A stretch of 20,049 nt of DNA, taken from contig BLXT01002061.1 in assembly GCA_019648995.1 (NCBI GenBank), forward strand, positions 11,497 through 31,545, written 5' to 3'. A program made the position numbers and the translations under genes. The DNA comes from Plakobranchus ocellatus. Lineage: Eukaryota; Mollusca; Gastropoda; Plakobranchidae. Below, one piece after another: positions 1 to 8,729 of the stretch (the stretch's first letter is position 1; every line of letters starts with the position of its first letter). The notes under the pieces are model-generated. The model was given only the letters and a program-made list of their open reading frames with translations. It was not told the origin of the DNA and did not search any database.

Positions 1-17
1 TCCCTTTCTGACTTAGA

Positions 18-171
18 GCCGTGCAAGTCAGAAATTTTCAACTTACTAAGTCAACTTACCTAGTCGAAAAAAAGGGTGCATTTTAGCCACTTGAATGCGA
101 CTTACCAAGTTTAAACTTGATATGTCAAAAACTTAGTAAGTTTTTATCGTAACTGCCCAGTTGCATACGGC
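18..171. repeat. Imperfect foldback (MITE-like) element
   Basis: The left arm (18-50) begins GCCGTGCAAGTCAG and ends ACTTACTAAG. The right arm (131-171) begins ACTTAGTAAG and ends TTGCATACGGC, so the inner 10 bp are perfect reverse complements and the outer ends pair imperfectly. The centre holds a perfect 12-bp palindrome, AAGTTTAAACTT (107-118). No transposase ORF is present. This is the shape of a small non-autonomous inverted-repeat element, but I cannot define target-site duplications. It lies in an RPAP2 intron, beyond the exon at 882-947. Confidence 0.45.
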
Positions 172-200
172 CCCAGGAATCAGTTGATTCTTCTCTTGGA

Positions 201-471
201 ACTTGGATGGTAGGACTAAAACAAAGATCTTAAATCTACTTGGATGATGAGACCAAGACAAAGATCTTATAAAAATGTCTAGGCCTACTTGGATGGTGAG
301 GCTAAGACAAAGATCTCATTTCTACTTGGATGGTGAGACTAAGGCAAACATCTTACATCTACTTGGATGGTGAGACTAAGACAAAGATCTTACATCTGCT
401 TGGAAGGTGAGAATAAGACAAAGATCTTACATCTGCTTGGAAGGTGAGAATAAGACAAAGATCTAACATTC
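201..471. repeat. Minisatellite, 37-bp unit, seven copies
   Basis: Seven head-to-tail copies start at 201, 238, 287, 324, 361, 398 and 435. Each begins (A/G)CTTGGA(T/A)GGTGAG and contains AAGACAAAGATCT. The second copy carries about 12 extra bases, including TAGGCCT. The last two copies are nearly identical to each other and differ from the rest (GCTTGGAAGG, GAATAAGAC), which suggests recent local duplication. The 37-bp unit is not a multiple of three and no frame is kept. The array is intronic to RPAP2 and probably length-variable between individuals. Confidence 0.9.
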
Positions 472-881
472 GAACTCAAATAATGCCTGAATGAATAAAG
501 AGTCCTCTTTTGTTTCAAAGTTTTACTTGCTAACATTGGAAAATTAATTAAAAAAACAAGCAAACATCATATTCTTGAAACCGTTTGTTTTTCCTAATTG
601 AAAGTTATGCAAATAAAAAAAAAACAAGATTTGACAAAACACACACACACTCACTTCAGTTGTAAATATTTCTTACACATTCAGCACTTAAATCTTATCT
701 GCATTTAAAATTTGATATTTTCCTTTCTCTTAAACTGTGAAAAGGTCAGTAGCTCACAAAAAGATTGTGAATACTGAACTTCTCACCCATAATTCCTGAC
801 TGATACACACATGCAAGACAAATACAGAAAGGAAGACAAAGAAGTGAGGGAGGTGTGAGTGATAAACTTTTACTGGCTTAC

Positions 882-947
882 CTTTCTTTCTGAGATTTCA
901 TACACTTTGTTAGTCCTTGTGGAAATATGGTACTTATTTTTGGGTAT
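882..947 (-). CDS. RPAP2: RPAP2 coding exon 4 (last one visible)
   Basis: This exon is 66 bp, 22 codons, phase 0 at both ends. On the minus strand it is preceded by CTTCAG and followed by the strong donor GTAAGCC. It encodes IPKNKYHISTRT followed by NKVYEISERK, matching the human RPAP2 segment [22 protein letters not shown] almost residue for residue. The next conserved block, carrying the second half of the zinc site, is not in positions 1-881. Confidence 0.93.
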
Positions 948-2831
948 CTGAAGAGATCAAAATGGTTTAGTTAAGGGGTCATATGACAAAAAGCTGTACC
1001 TTTGCAAATAATATGGCTAAATGAACATACTCAATGAATGAAAAGGAAAAAACATGAGTTTAGTCACAACTTTGACATTTGTCATGTTTACCAATCTTAA
1101 TGAGTTTTGATGCCAGTCATAACACTTTTGAAACATTTTTTTTTTCTAAAATGAACATAATCCCATATCTAAGCTAGGAATTAAGATAACTCTGCCAGCT
1201 TTTCACCGACACAAACCTTATAATAGGACATTTCAGGGTGTTTCAATGACTTAAAATATTCCGAATGCAACTTACAACTCATTCACTCTAGTCCTAAGTC
1301 ATAACTCGATTTTGATATCTTTGAATATTTTATGTGTGAATATTTCTGCAGACTTATCTGGACAGTCCCTTTTACTCACATATTTCAAGACTTATCAAAA
1401 AGACAAGAGACTAGACTAATTTTGCCTTAACTGGCAAAAGTCTAATATTAAATCAAAACAACTTTTGATTTTTCACAGAAAAAAAAAATTCTCTTTGTTG
1501 AATTTAAATTCTTGCTGCCTTTTTTAGTTATAAAATAGTATTAATATTCCAATATTTTATTTTTTATAAGATGCTTTGGTGATTTAATCATCAATATATT
1601 ATAAAAACAAAACTTTTAGAGAAAAAAAAAAAGAACAGGTGAAGGGGTTAATAATTTGGATGACTCTCCAGGAAACAGGAAAGTGTACAGTTCAAAATAA
1701 AATTGAATTCACTGAAAAAACTATGGATTTTATCTGTGTAAAAAACGACAGTATAACTACCAAAACCTTTACAGATTTACAAATTTTAACCTGCGTGAAT
1801 GAAAATTGGCAGTATATACAGCACAAAAAAAAAAAAAAATGATAAAGCTGTTAGATTAATCCTTGCCTAGTGCAATGTAAAGATGCTCTGTACATTATTG
1901 TTTCATAAAATTTAGAGATGCATGTTGAAAAACTCAATAGACACGTCTAAGTCTGCCAAACACATTCTGAGTAATCTGTAGGAGCTTTTGTCTTTGAGTG
2001 TCATAGATTTGGTTTTCAGTGCTTGAGCTATGATGACACACCTAACCACATGGGGTTTCATGTTTTTCTTTTTAAGATTGATAAAAATTTATTGATGTTG
2101 AAAGTGGTCCACTGCTTCGGAGAAAAAATAAATAAATAAAAAAATAAAACACAATTTTTTTTTAATTTGTTGATAGCAAGATGGAGGTGGCCTACTGTTT
2201 CAAAAAAAAAAGGCACTAAGAAATTTATTTCTTACTCATAAGAAAATAGGAGAAAAAAAGGATAAGCAAGTGAAATCCCAATAAAGAAAATGTAGCTCTG
2301 TTTTGCCTTGTATCTATCTACAAATGCACAGAAATAAATTGGTCATTTTCATTCTGTTATGAGATTCTCTGAAAATGTGAATATTAATGTTTGTAGGTTC
2401 CTTCAAACACAAACATAATCCTGCTTGTTTTTGCAGCTTTCACATTCAGGTAAGAGAATTGGCTCAATTGGTAGAGCTGTTGGCTGCCATGTGATATGTC
2501 GGAGGTTTGAATCCCAGTCCAGGCCTAGACAATTTTTTATTCCTCCTCTGTGTCCACCAGGCACTAAATGAAGAGCTTGCTCTCTTAAGACACGGCAAAA
2601 GTAATGGCAGAGAGGAAAGCAATGGCAAACTACCTCAGAATGCCATATTACAAAAACAATAAGGACCCTGCTCCTGGTTCTCTGACGTTTGGGATAAGTT
2701 TGGGACCCACTTTATTCTTTTTAGTCAGATATAGCGACCAGAATTTGAGTAGAACAATCAAAACAGAGCACAGCACAGCAGAGCATAGAGAGAGAGAGAG
2801 GGGGAGACATGGAGAGGGAGGGGAGAGAGAC

Positions 2832-2892
<61 letters not shown>

Positions 2893-5800
2893 CAGGCTTA
2901 GTTCTACTGTGGCAAATTAACGAGCAGTATAAACTTAACACTGACGAAACTTCTCATTAACTTGCTATGCAGAGTTCTCATATGTGTTGGAATAGCAAAT
3001 ACATTATAGTTTTGGCATATCTGTGTACAGTTTTCTGACTTTGTCACCGCATAAGAGTTTCAGTGAAAGCATGAGAAGAAAGTTGTTACCTACGGATTGT
3101 TGTCATCTATTCTTTCCCATCCTGCACAGTTTGGGCAGAAACAATTAAAGCAAAAGACAGGTGTTATTTCCACATTCCTTGGTTCTATTCTTACCTCTCC
3201 CAGAGAGTTTGGGCACACCGGATAACCACAGAGGCGGCTGATGGTACGCTCTTCAATAATGTCAGTGTAGTGTGTGGCATTGATCAGCTTACCCTAGAAA
3301 TACAAAAATTGAAGATTACAGTGAGTATTTTATTCTTTAGTCTTCATTATGCAAAAAGGCATTTTGCAGGGTAAGAAGTTTTTAAAAAGACAGCTAAAAT
3401 AATAATTCACCTTGTCATTTTTGCACTAAACTTTTTCCACAGTGTTAACCTGTCACTGACGATTGGGAAGTCATTCAAAAATAAATTTAAAGGGTTTAAA
3501 CCTTCTATTAACTAAAGACGTAGTAACTCCTGACACCCACCAGAGTGTGTTTTTTACCTCAAGGCAAATTTATTATCTATGGTTCAACAATTAAAAAAAA
3601 AAAAAAAATTAAATAAAATAAAAATGAAAAGGCGTATGCACACTGCAGACTATCAAGGTGCCAAACAAAAAAAATGGAGCTCTCAAATTTTAAGTTTATA
3701 CAGGAAATACTCCCCTCCCCCTTCCCAAAAAAAACCCAAACAAACAAGATATGTGCAAAAGTAAGGATGATTCTCTATAAGGAACGGGATACATGCATAA
3801 GTAAAGATGATTCTTTGTAAGGAACAAGATGTGTGCACAAGTAAAGATAATTCTCTGTAAGGAACAAGATATGTGCACAAGGAAAGATAATTCTCTTTTC
3901 AAGTTCACATGATGTCAAGCAACAGAATATTTTTCTATAGGTATTATCTGGAATGAACATGTAAAACAATATCAGAGAATATATATCCTTCAGCAAGTTT
4001 TATACTCTGCCAGAAGAAATTGGCAAGGATATGTGGTTAAAAAAAAAAGAATATTTGCAAGACTCTGTCCCCCAAAAAATTCATTCCTTGTCTGAGGAGT
4101 AAAAAAAAAAAAACCTGGGCAGGTGATGTAAACTGGGAGAGCTCACTATAGAATCCTATGCAGTCATTTTGTGTGATTTTCTCAATCCCTTGACAAGCTG
4201 GTGTTTAAGCATGCCAGTAAGATTCTCTGACAGGAACCACTGGTGGCACAGTGGCTAGTTAATTTGCCCTGATATATGCAGTGACCTTTTTCAGCAGATT
4301 CAAGCCAGTACCTTAACACTACAGCAGTATCAAAATCTGGTGATTAACCAGCATTATGATACACACATAGAAGTAATGTAGCAATCAGTTTCTCTTACAG
4401 CATTTATTTCTTCTCTTAACTCTTAGAAATTATTTAATTTGTCCATAAACATTTACCTTATAAATGCGGGAAAAAAAAAAAACATTAAAAAATGACAAAT
4501 ATCCGTGGGGCTAAACACATATCATCCCCATAACAAACATTTTCAGGGCTAATGCTCTCACATTCTACAATATCATCGCCATGACTAAGGCTTGTTACTC
4601 ACACATTCCACCAGATAATCTCCATCAACATGACTTTCTATGAGTTTATTCACAATGTGGAAAGCTCTTTCTTCACATTCAACTTGACTTCGAATCGTTT
4701 TCTCTATGGTTTTCAGCTTCTGTGATTTGACATCAGAGCTGAAGAAAAAGTTTTATAATTCTTCTTATGACATAACCAAAAAATTAAACCATTCAGCCCT
4801 TAGGCTTTCAAAACAATATGGTTTCCACCATATATTTGTTCAATTAAAATAGTTTAGCATGTATTTTTCAATTATCAATCATGATTTTTGTTGCTATGTT
4901 GCGATGGTGCTTACAAAGTTAGCTGCACAAAAGTTGCCAGTCCAAAATAAATGGTTTTATACATTTAGACTTGAAAAATTAGAACATGCTAAATATGATA
5001 TGTCTAAGTAAGCTGGCTTTAAAGTAGGCTCAGTGTAAATTTTCAAAATGGTGAAGCAATTAAATTCAGTCAATAATATCTTCTCTAAATGACAGATGTC
5101 TTTCAAACTTGTGAAATTGACTGAACATCATGTTAACTTAATGATAATCCCTTTCAAAAGTCTGATATATTGGCAGCTGAGGTAAACATTGAATAAGATG
5201 AATCATGCAACCCACTTTTCTCAGGAGATTATTTTTAAAACTTTGACTTGGGATTTTTTAAAATTGCAAACATTGGCTTTTTTCTAATTGTAAGTCAATT
5301 TTACTTCACGGAAGTCTTAAAAGCATTATCAAACAATATTCATTTCTGATTTCTCCAGGGGTACAATCTGCTTCATGAAGAAATGAGTGAGTGCAAACAG
5401 ATGTCATTTTTTTTCCTACTGCCGGCTCCTGTTAGTTGATTGAGTGGTTTAGAAATCAATTCTGGATTCTGTATACCTGCCATGGCCTCAAGACTCACTG
5501 TATCCATAAGAGCAATAACTAAAGGTAAAATATACTGGTGATTTTGATGTTCTATCTTTTCTACAATCATAGTTAAGAAAAGTATACAACTAATAAAAAC
5601 TCACAAAGAGGCCAAAAGTGACTATTTTTATTGACAAAATTTGAAATTTGGAGTTTGCACAGAATATCACTATAAAAGCTGTACTATCAAATGTATATCT
5701 AAAAAAAATGTGTACAAACAGAACTGAATTTTGTTTTTCACAGCTGAATTCTGATAAAAATTGTTGGTTTGGTCATGCATAGCCTGACATAATGGTGTAT

Positions 5801-6214
5801 GTGGCTGACTACAAATAGTCTGTTTCCAGGGACTGATAAGGCGGCTGTGCCTGCTTTGGCCAGAGATTGTTCGCCTAACTCAAGTAGCGCTGAGAAGGCA
5901 AAATTCTATGCCATGTGATACAATTTGCTTTGTTCCCCCATTGCAAACTGCACTGGACTTTTCCATGTTTCACATCTAGTCTTAGTGCTAAATTACTTTT
6001 ATTTAAAATAATATTTGGAAAAAAAAATGCTATTTGTTCAATTCTTGAAAAAAACAAAAACAGAAATGTGATTTTTTTTTTTTTTTAGGGGGGGAGGAGG
6101 AAAGAAATTTGAATAGGCCAGAGGCAGAACATTGTGGTGGACAAGAGTTAAATAATGAAGGCTTTCGACATATGAAACTTACTTGTTCTCTTGTTGTGAT
6201 GAGTGGGGCATCAT
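882..6214 (-). CDS. RPAP2: RPAP2 orthologue, Rtr1-type RNA polymerase II CTD phosphatase-like protein (5' part only)
   Basis: RPAP2/Rtr1 proteins bind RNA polymerase II, help its assembly and nuclear import, and are reported to remove phosphate from Ser5 of the Rpb1 C-terminal domain. Four minus-strand exons join in frame: 6183-6214, 4603-4738, 3195-3293 and 882-947, giving 111 residues from Met1. The product shows the helical VECEERAFHIVNKLIE segment (about 31-46), then YLVECGKLINATHYTD (about 52-67), the zinc half-site CGYPVC (Cys78 and Cys83), and KYHISTRTNKVYEISERK ending at 111. Each block lines up with animal RPAP2 as I remember it. The remaining zinc ligands (SFCSNFCY-like block), the rest of the Rtr1 domain and the long C-terminal tail must lie left of position 1, because 1-881 shows no further exon. 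The N-terminus before the first helix is short, about 10 residues, against about 40 in human. The start is ATG at 6214-6212, with a second ATG directly after it. The gene is head to head with TMEM68. Confidence 0.92.
2089..2211. repeat. Two diverged copies of a short A-tailed unit
   Basis: The segment at about 2089-2127 (TTGATGTTGAAAGTGGTCC, then ACTGCTTC) and the segment at about 2168-2211 (TTGATAGCAAGATGGAGGTGG, then CCTACTGTTTC) align with small gaps. Each is followed by an A-rich run. They may be two copies of a degraded short retroposed unit or one local duplication. Confidence 0.3.
2453..2650 (+). repeat. tRNA-derived SINE
   Basis: The head contains a good RNA polymerase III A box, TGGCTCAATTGGTAGAGC (2460-2477), and a B box, GGTTTGAATCC (2504-2514), at tRNA-like spacing. 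The flanks do not form an acceptor stem and the anticodon arm is poor, so this is not a functional tRNA. After the head comes a tRNA-unrelated body that includes GGCAAACTACCTCAGAATGCC (about 2626-2646). It looks like one of the conserved SINE central domains shared between unrelated animals, but I cannot name it. The element is antisense to RPAP2 and sits in its intron. The exact 3' end is uncertain. Confidence 0.8.
2787..2891. repeat. GA/CT microsatellite
   Basis: This is an interrupted AG-rich tract ending in a pure (AG) run of about 24 units (2844-2891). It begins about 140 bp after the SINE. Read in either strand it yields Arg-Glu or Leu-Ser repeat open frames, which are artefacts of the dinucleotide repeat and not genes. 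On the RPAP2 sense strand it reads as a CT tract. Confidence 0.95.
3195..3293 (-). CDS. RPAP2: RPAP2 coding exon 3
   Basis: This exon is 99 bp, 33 codons, phase 0 at both ends, with acceptor CTAG and donor GTAAGAA on the minus strand. It encodes GKLINATHYTDIIEERTISR followed by LCGYPVCPNSLGE. The C-x4-C pair (Cys78, Cys83 of the joined product) is the first half of the Rtr1 zinc-binding site. It joins the previous exon to give ECGKLINATHYTD, equivalent to ECGRFITPAHYSD in human RPAP2. Confidence 0.95.
3741..3900. repeat. Tandem array, 40-bp unit, four copies with exact period
   Basis: Copies occupy 3741-3780, 3781-3820, 3821-3860 and 3861-3900 with no indels. The shared pattern is GGAACAAGATATGTGCACAA followed by GTAAAGATAATTCTCTGTAA. 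Because 40 is not divisible by three, each minus-strand frame shows the same Leu/Ser/Cys-rich peptide shifted, which generates several overlapping spurious open frames. The divergence among copies is substitutions only. Confidence 0.95.
4241..4312 (+). repeat. tRNA-like SINE head, degraded
   Basis: The A box TGGCACAGTGG (4244-4254) fits TRGCNNAGYNGG exactly. A B-box-like AGATTCAAGCC (4296-4306) follows about 40 bp later. The stretch starting TGGTGGCACAGTGGCTAGTT resembles the head of an Ala/Val-type tRNA-derived SINE. The anticodon region is eroded, and no body domain or tail is obvious. Confidence 0.5.
4603..4738 (-). CDS. RPAP2: RPAP2 coding exon 2
   Basis: This exon is 136 bp with acceptor TTCTTCAG and donor GTGAGTAAC on the minus strand. 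The first base completes a codon begun in the exon at 6183-6214 (AA+C, Asn), followed by 45 whole codons. It encodes the charged helix of the RPAP2 N-terminal region, KTIRSQVECEERAFHIVNKL, and ends YLVEC, matching [20 protein letters not shown]...FLMEC of human. Confidence 0.95.
4739..6182 (-). other. RPAP2 intron 1
   Basis: GT-AG intron of 1444 bp with the strong minus-strand donor GTAAGTTTC. It is AT-rich. A 65-codon minus-strand open frame at 5373-5570 has no family signature and no good splice context, so I treat it as chance. I saw no repeat of note apart from short A and T runs. Confidence 0.8.
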
Positions 6215-6220
6215 GGGAAG
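6183..6220 (-). CDS. RPAP2: RPAP2 start exon
   Basis: On the minus strand, TTTGTTTTCAG precedes CTTCCC, then ATG ATG at 6214-6209. The exon ends in AA before GTAAGT. It encodes MMPHSSQQEN plus the first two bases of Asn11, and the phase fits the next exon exactly. That the frame, start codon and donor all agree is good support, but this segment is too short to be recognised by homology. The acceptor-like sequence implies a further non-coding exon upstream; if it is unused, transcription starts in the CT-rich stretch. Confidence 0.7.
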
Positions 6221-6245
6221 CTGAAAACAAAATAATCATATATAT

Positions 6246-6366
6246 GCATATAATAAATATGAAGAGAGAAAGAAATAGGGAGAGGAGTATCAAGAGAAAG
6301 AGAGAGGGAAAGCGAGAATGAAATATTATAAGAGAGAGAGAGGGAGGGAGAGAGAGAGATAGAGAG
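6246..6366. repeat. GA-rich tract, polypyrimidine on the RPAP2 strand
   Basis: An interrupted AGAG-rich tract. On the minus strand it becomes a long CT tract ending about 40 bp before the RPAP2 start-exon acceptor TTTTCAG. It could therefore act as the pyrimidine tract or as a CT-rich initiator region. Confidence 0.75.
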
Positions 6367-6426
6367 GACTAATTAACTCTTCATGCTCACACCAATGGAG
6401 CCACTGTTGATTGAATAGGTTACGAA

Positions 6427-6498
6427 TGGTCGGACCAACGGTGCTAGCGTTGCTTCCGCAACACACAGTTGGTCGCACCAACGGTCACAGCATTGCTT
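6427..6498. repeat. Duplicated GGTCG(G/C)ACCAACGG motif in the promoter interval
   Basis: A 29-bp segment at 6427-6455 recurs at 6470-6498, 43 bp later, with 24 of 29 bases identical. Each copy opens with a short palindrome, TGGTCGGACCA in one and TTGGTCGCACCAA in the other, followed by ACGGT. Paired palindromic sites in the likely regulatory interval could be protein-binding sites; that role is inferred. Confidence 0.55.
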
Positions 6499-7014
6499 GG
6501 TTTTGTAGCATATAATCGCATCCAAACCACCTTTATAAAAGCGAAACTTTATTTGGTGTTTTTTGAGTCTAAGCGCGGGGCTGAAAGCACTCTAGTCTTA
6601 TTTTGCCTATCTACGATTGAGAGAACTTCATTGTGTGATGTGAAACCTTGTAGATCCAGTATATTATTATCGTAATTTCAGTGTTTTAGCTACTGATATC
6701 AATTTGTTTTTATTCAAATAGATTATTTTTGCTGTGAAAGCGTTGCTATCATTAGATCTAGTCTATATTTAGACATATTTAGATCTAAAATCTAGGTCTA
6801 GATGACATCGTTATCGACGTTTCCGCAGTTTCGTTAGGTTGCGATGTTGTCAAGGGGTCTGCTTATATTTTATGTCGTGTTAAAAATTCATAAAAATATC
6901 AAAATTGAACTGAAAGATATAGTTAGAGTGTCATTTTATTCGCATTCGGATTTACTACATTCTCCAAGATAGAAAAAAACAGCTTTCGAAGATCTTGGTC
7001 TTGTACATGGCAGG

Positions 7015-8729
7015 GTAAGTAAAAACCAGTATTCAATACTTGATCAGTATAAAATGTGATATAATTTCAATGTTATGTAGCTATATTCACAACAATTGTA
7101 CAATAACAAAAATTACACACATATAAAGCACATTTATTTTTCTTTCCAATGATACCAATTTCAGCTCTGTATCTTACTTATGTCAAAAGTTATCAAAGTG
7201 TAGGTAATGCATAGCTAAATAAGGATACAGTCTCATTTGAGCCCGTGACCGATTGTGGAAATGTTGTGTGACCAAAGGGGGAAAAGGGTTGCGAGCATTA
7301 TTATGATTATAAAGAGTTAAGGAGGTTATATATCCTACCAACATCAATATGATGACACTTCCCGACAAAATGTGTTATTTGTCAGGAATGGCCCCCAATA
7401 AAAAAAGACATGTCTTCCAAAAAAAAGTTTTTTTTTTCAAAATCCCCAGCCACTTTTGCTTATAAATTTGTCTTTAATATTTATGTCCCCATGGAAGTTT
7501 GCCATTGGAAACCTCAAATTTTGCAACATATTATCATGAAACTTGCCAAATTTGTCCACAAAATTTGCCTTTTTATGCCAACTTTTGCAATGAAACTTCT
7601 TTGTTTTTGCAATAAAAATATAATGGCTTACATTTAGTGGATGAGTCAGCAGTCAAATGAGCAAAGTTTTGAGATTGTTGAAAAATGGGGTGTTTGAAGT
7701 GTAATGAAATATATATATCCATTGCTATTTTATAAAATCATAATCTTGTAAGTGACTGTCATACTTTGTTTTGTTTTTTTTTACAAAGCTTTTGTAAACT
7801 CTCACATTAAATTCTGACTCGTTCACACGAAACGTTATTTAGATGATTTATAAAGCACAAATTCTTTCTGATTAAATCATTTAAATTTTAAAATTTTCAA
7901 ACATTCATTATGAATAACAGCACATATAATATATACTACAGGAAAATAAAAGTAGAACCAACCAGACAGTCAAAAAAGAATAAACTAAATAAAAAGGATC
8001 GAAATTAAAATAAAATAGGGGGAGAATTAGATCTAGATCTAGACTGGGGTAGGAAAATTTGGCAACCAACAGAAAGTCCTTCCGAAGTCATTTCTGTACA
8101 TTTTATTTATAATCAGATTTTCATTTATTTTAACGAACCTTAGGACCTCTCAATCATGTAAGAGTATGATTAGATCTGCAGGAAAACTAGAACTACTGTA
8201 CCTTCTAAGAGAAGTTCTGTAACGTTAAAACATCTAGATTCTAGATCGAAGCCAAAGGTGTACAAACTGTTAGATAAGAAAAACAAGTGCTTAGTTACAA
8301 AGCGGTGTATAGCAGTCAGCTGTCGCTAATAAATAATTGTATTGCACCGTCATTTTTATCTATATTATAAGATATAATTATACATTTCTTACAATCTTAT
8401 TTCTACAAGACTTAAGTTTAATAAACAGATTCAGATTGTCAGATCAAAGCAAAACTTATTAAAACACGTGTATAAAGCTATCTTATTCACGTAATTGGAT
8501 ACACTGTTATGATATCTGATATTTAGAAAATAAGTTTACGAAATAATCGTATCACTAGCAAGTAGGTTACCGAATGCAGTAAAATTTATGGGAACGTTCT
8601 ACTTCGATCGGCATTCGGCACAACAAAAATGTCAACATACACTAAAAGATGCAAATGAAAAAAGTCTCTAGATTAGCCCTTAAAATGTTCATAGCGTCAG
8701 ATAGACGCAGATTGCTTTGTTTCATACAG
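7015..8729 (+). other. Probable 5'-UTR intron of TMEM68
   Basis: The donor GTAAGT follows CAGG at 7011-7014, and the acceptor at 8720-8729 is TTTCATACAG with a T-rich lead. The pair is inferred from consensus splice sites only. Inside there is no recognisable gene. A perfect 14-bp palindrome TAGATCTAGATCTA lies at 8028-8041, and an 8-bp inverted repeat CCGAATGC/GCATTCGG at 8570-8577 and 8611-8618. Confidence 0.45.

Larger units (their letters stand above)
948..3194 (-). other. RPAP2 intron 3
   Basis: GT-AG intron of 2247 bp on the minus strand. It contains a tRNA-derived SINE and a GA microsatellite, annotated separately. The rest is AT-rich with several poly-A runs (near 1620-1632, 1824-1838 and 2200-2211). 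Short open frames here lack family resemblance and look like noise. Confidence 0.85.
3294..4602 (-). other. RPAP2 intron 2
   Basis: GT-AG intron of 1309 bp. It carries the 40-bp tandem array and a tRNA-like SINE fragment listed separately, plus poly-A runs near 3594, 4041 and 4101. I see nothing else in it. Confidence 0.85.
6221..7014. promoter_or_regulatory. Probable shared promoter region of RPAP2 and TMEM68
   Basis: This interval separates the RPAP2 start exon (leftward) from a strong plus-strand donor, CAGG|GTAAGT at 7015, that would end a non-coding TMEM68 first exon. It is the locally least AT-rich and most CpG-containing part of the area, for example 6421-6600 and 6800-6850. I see no TATA box that I would trust for either gene. 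Transcription starts cannot be placed from sequence. The clusters of TAGATCTA words at 6753-6803 may be repeat-derived. Confidence 0.45.

Noticed and set aside
1639..1842. 67-codon open frame
   Set aside because: It starts at GTG, ends in a poly-A-encoded Lys run, and shows no family features.
2453..2525. Functional tRNA gene
   Set aside because: A and B boxes are present but acceptor and anticodon stems do not form; it is a SINE head.
2604..2960. Open frames on both strands through the GA tract (Arg-Glu and Leu-Ser repeats)
   Set aside because: They are translations of an AG/CT microsatellite and SINE sequence, with no homology or start context.
3683..3996. Overlapping minus-strand Leu/Ser/Cys-rich open frames
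   Set aside because: The same peptide appears in shifted frames because of the 40-bp tandem repeat; not a gene.
5373..5570. Minus-strand 65-codon frame in RPAP2 intron 1
   Set aside because: No recognisable motif or convincing splice sites, and RPAP2 exons already join across it in phase.
7485..7620. Recurring ATGAAACTTGCC / TTTGC words suggesting periodicity
   Set aside because: Spacing is irregular and similarity is limited to short A/T-rich words.
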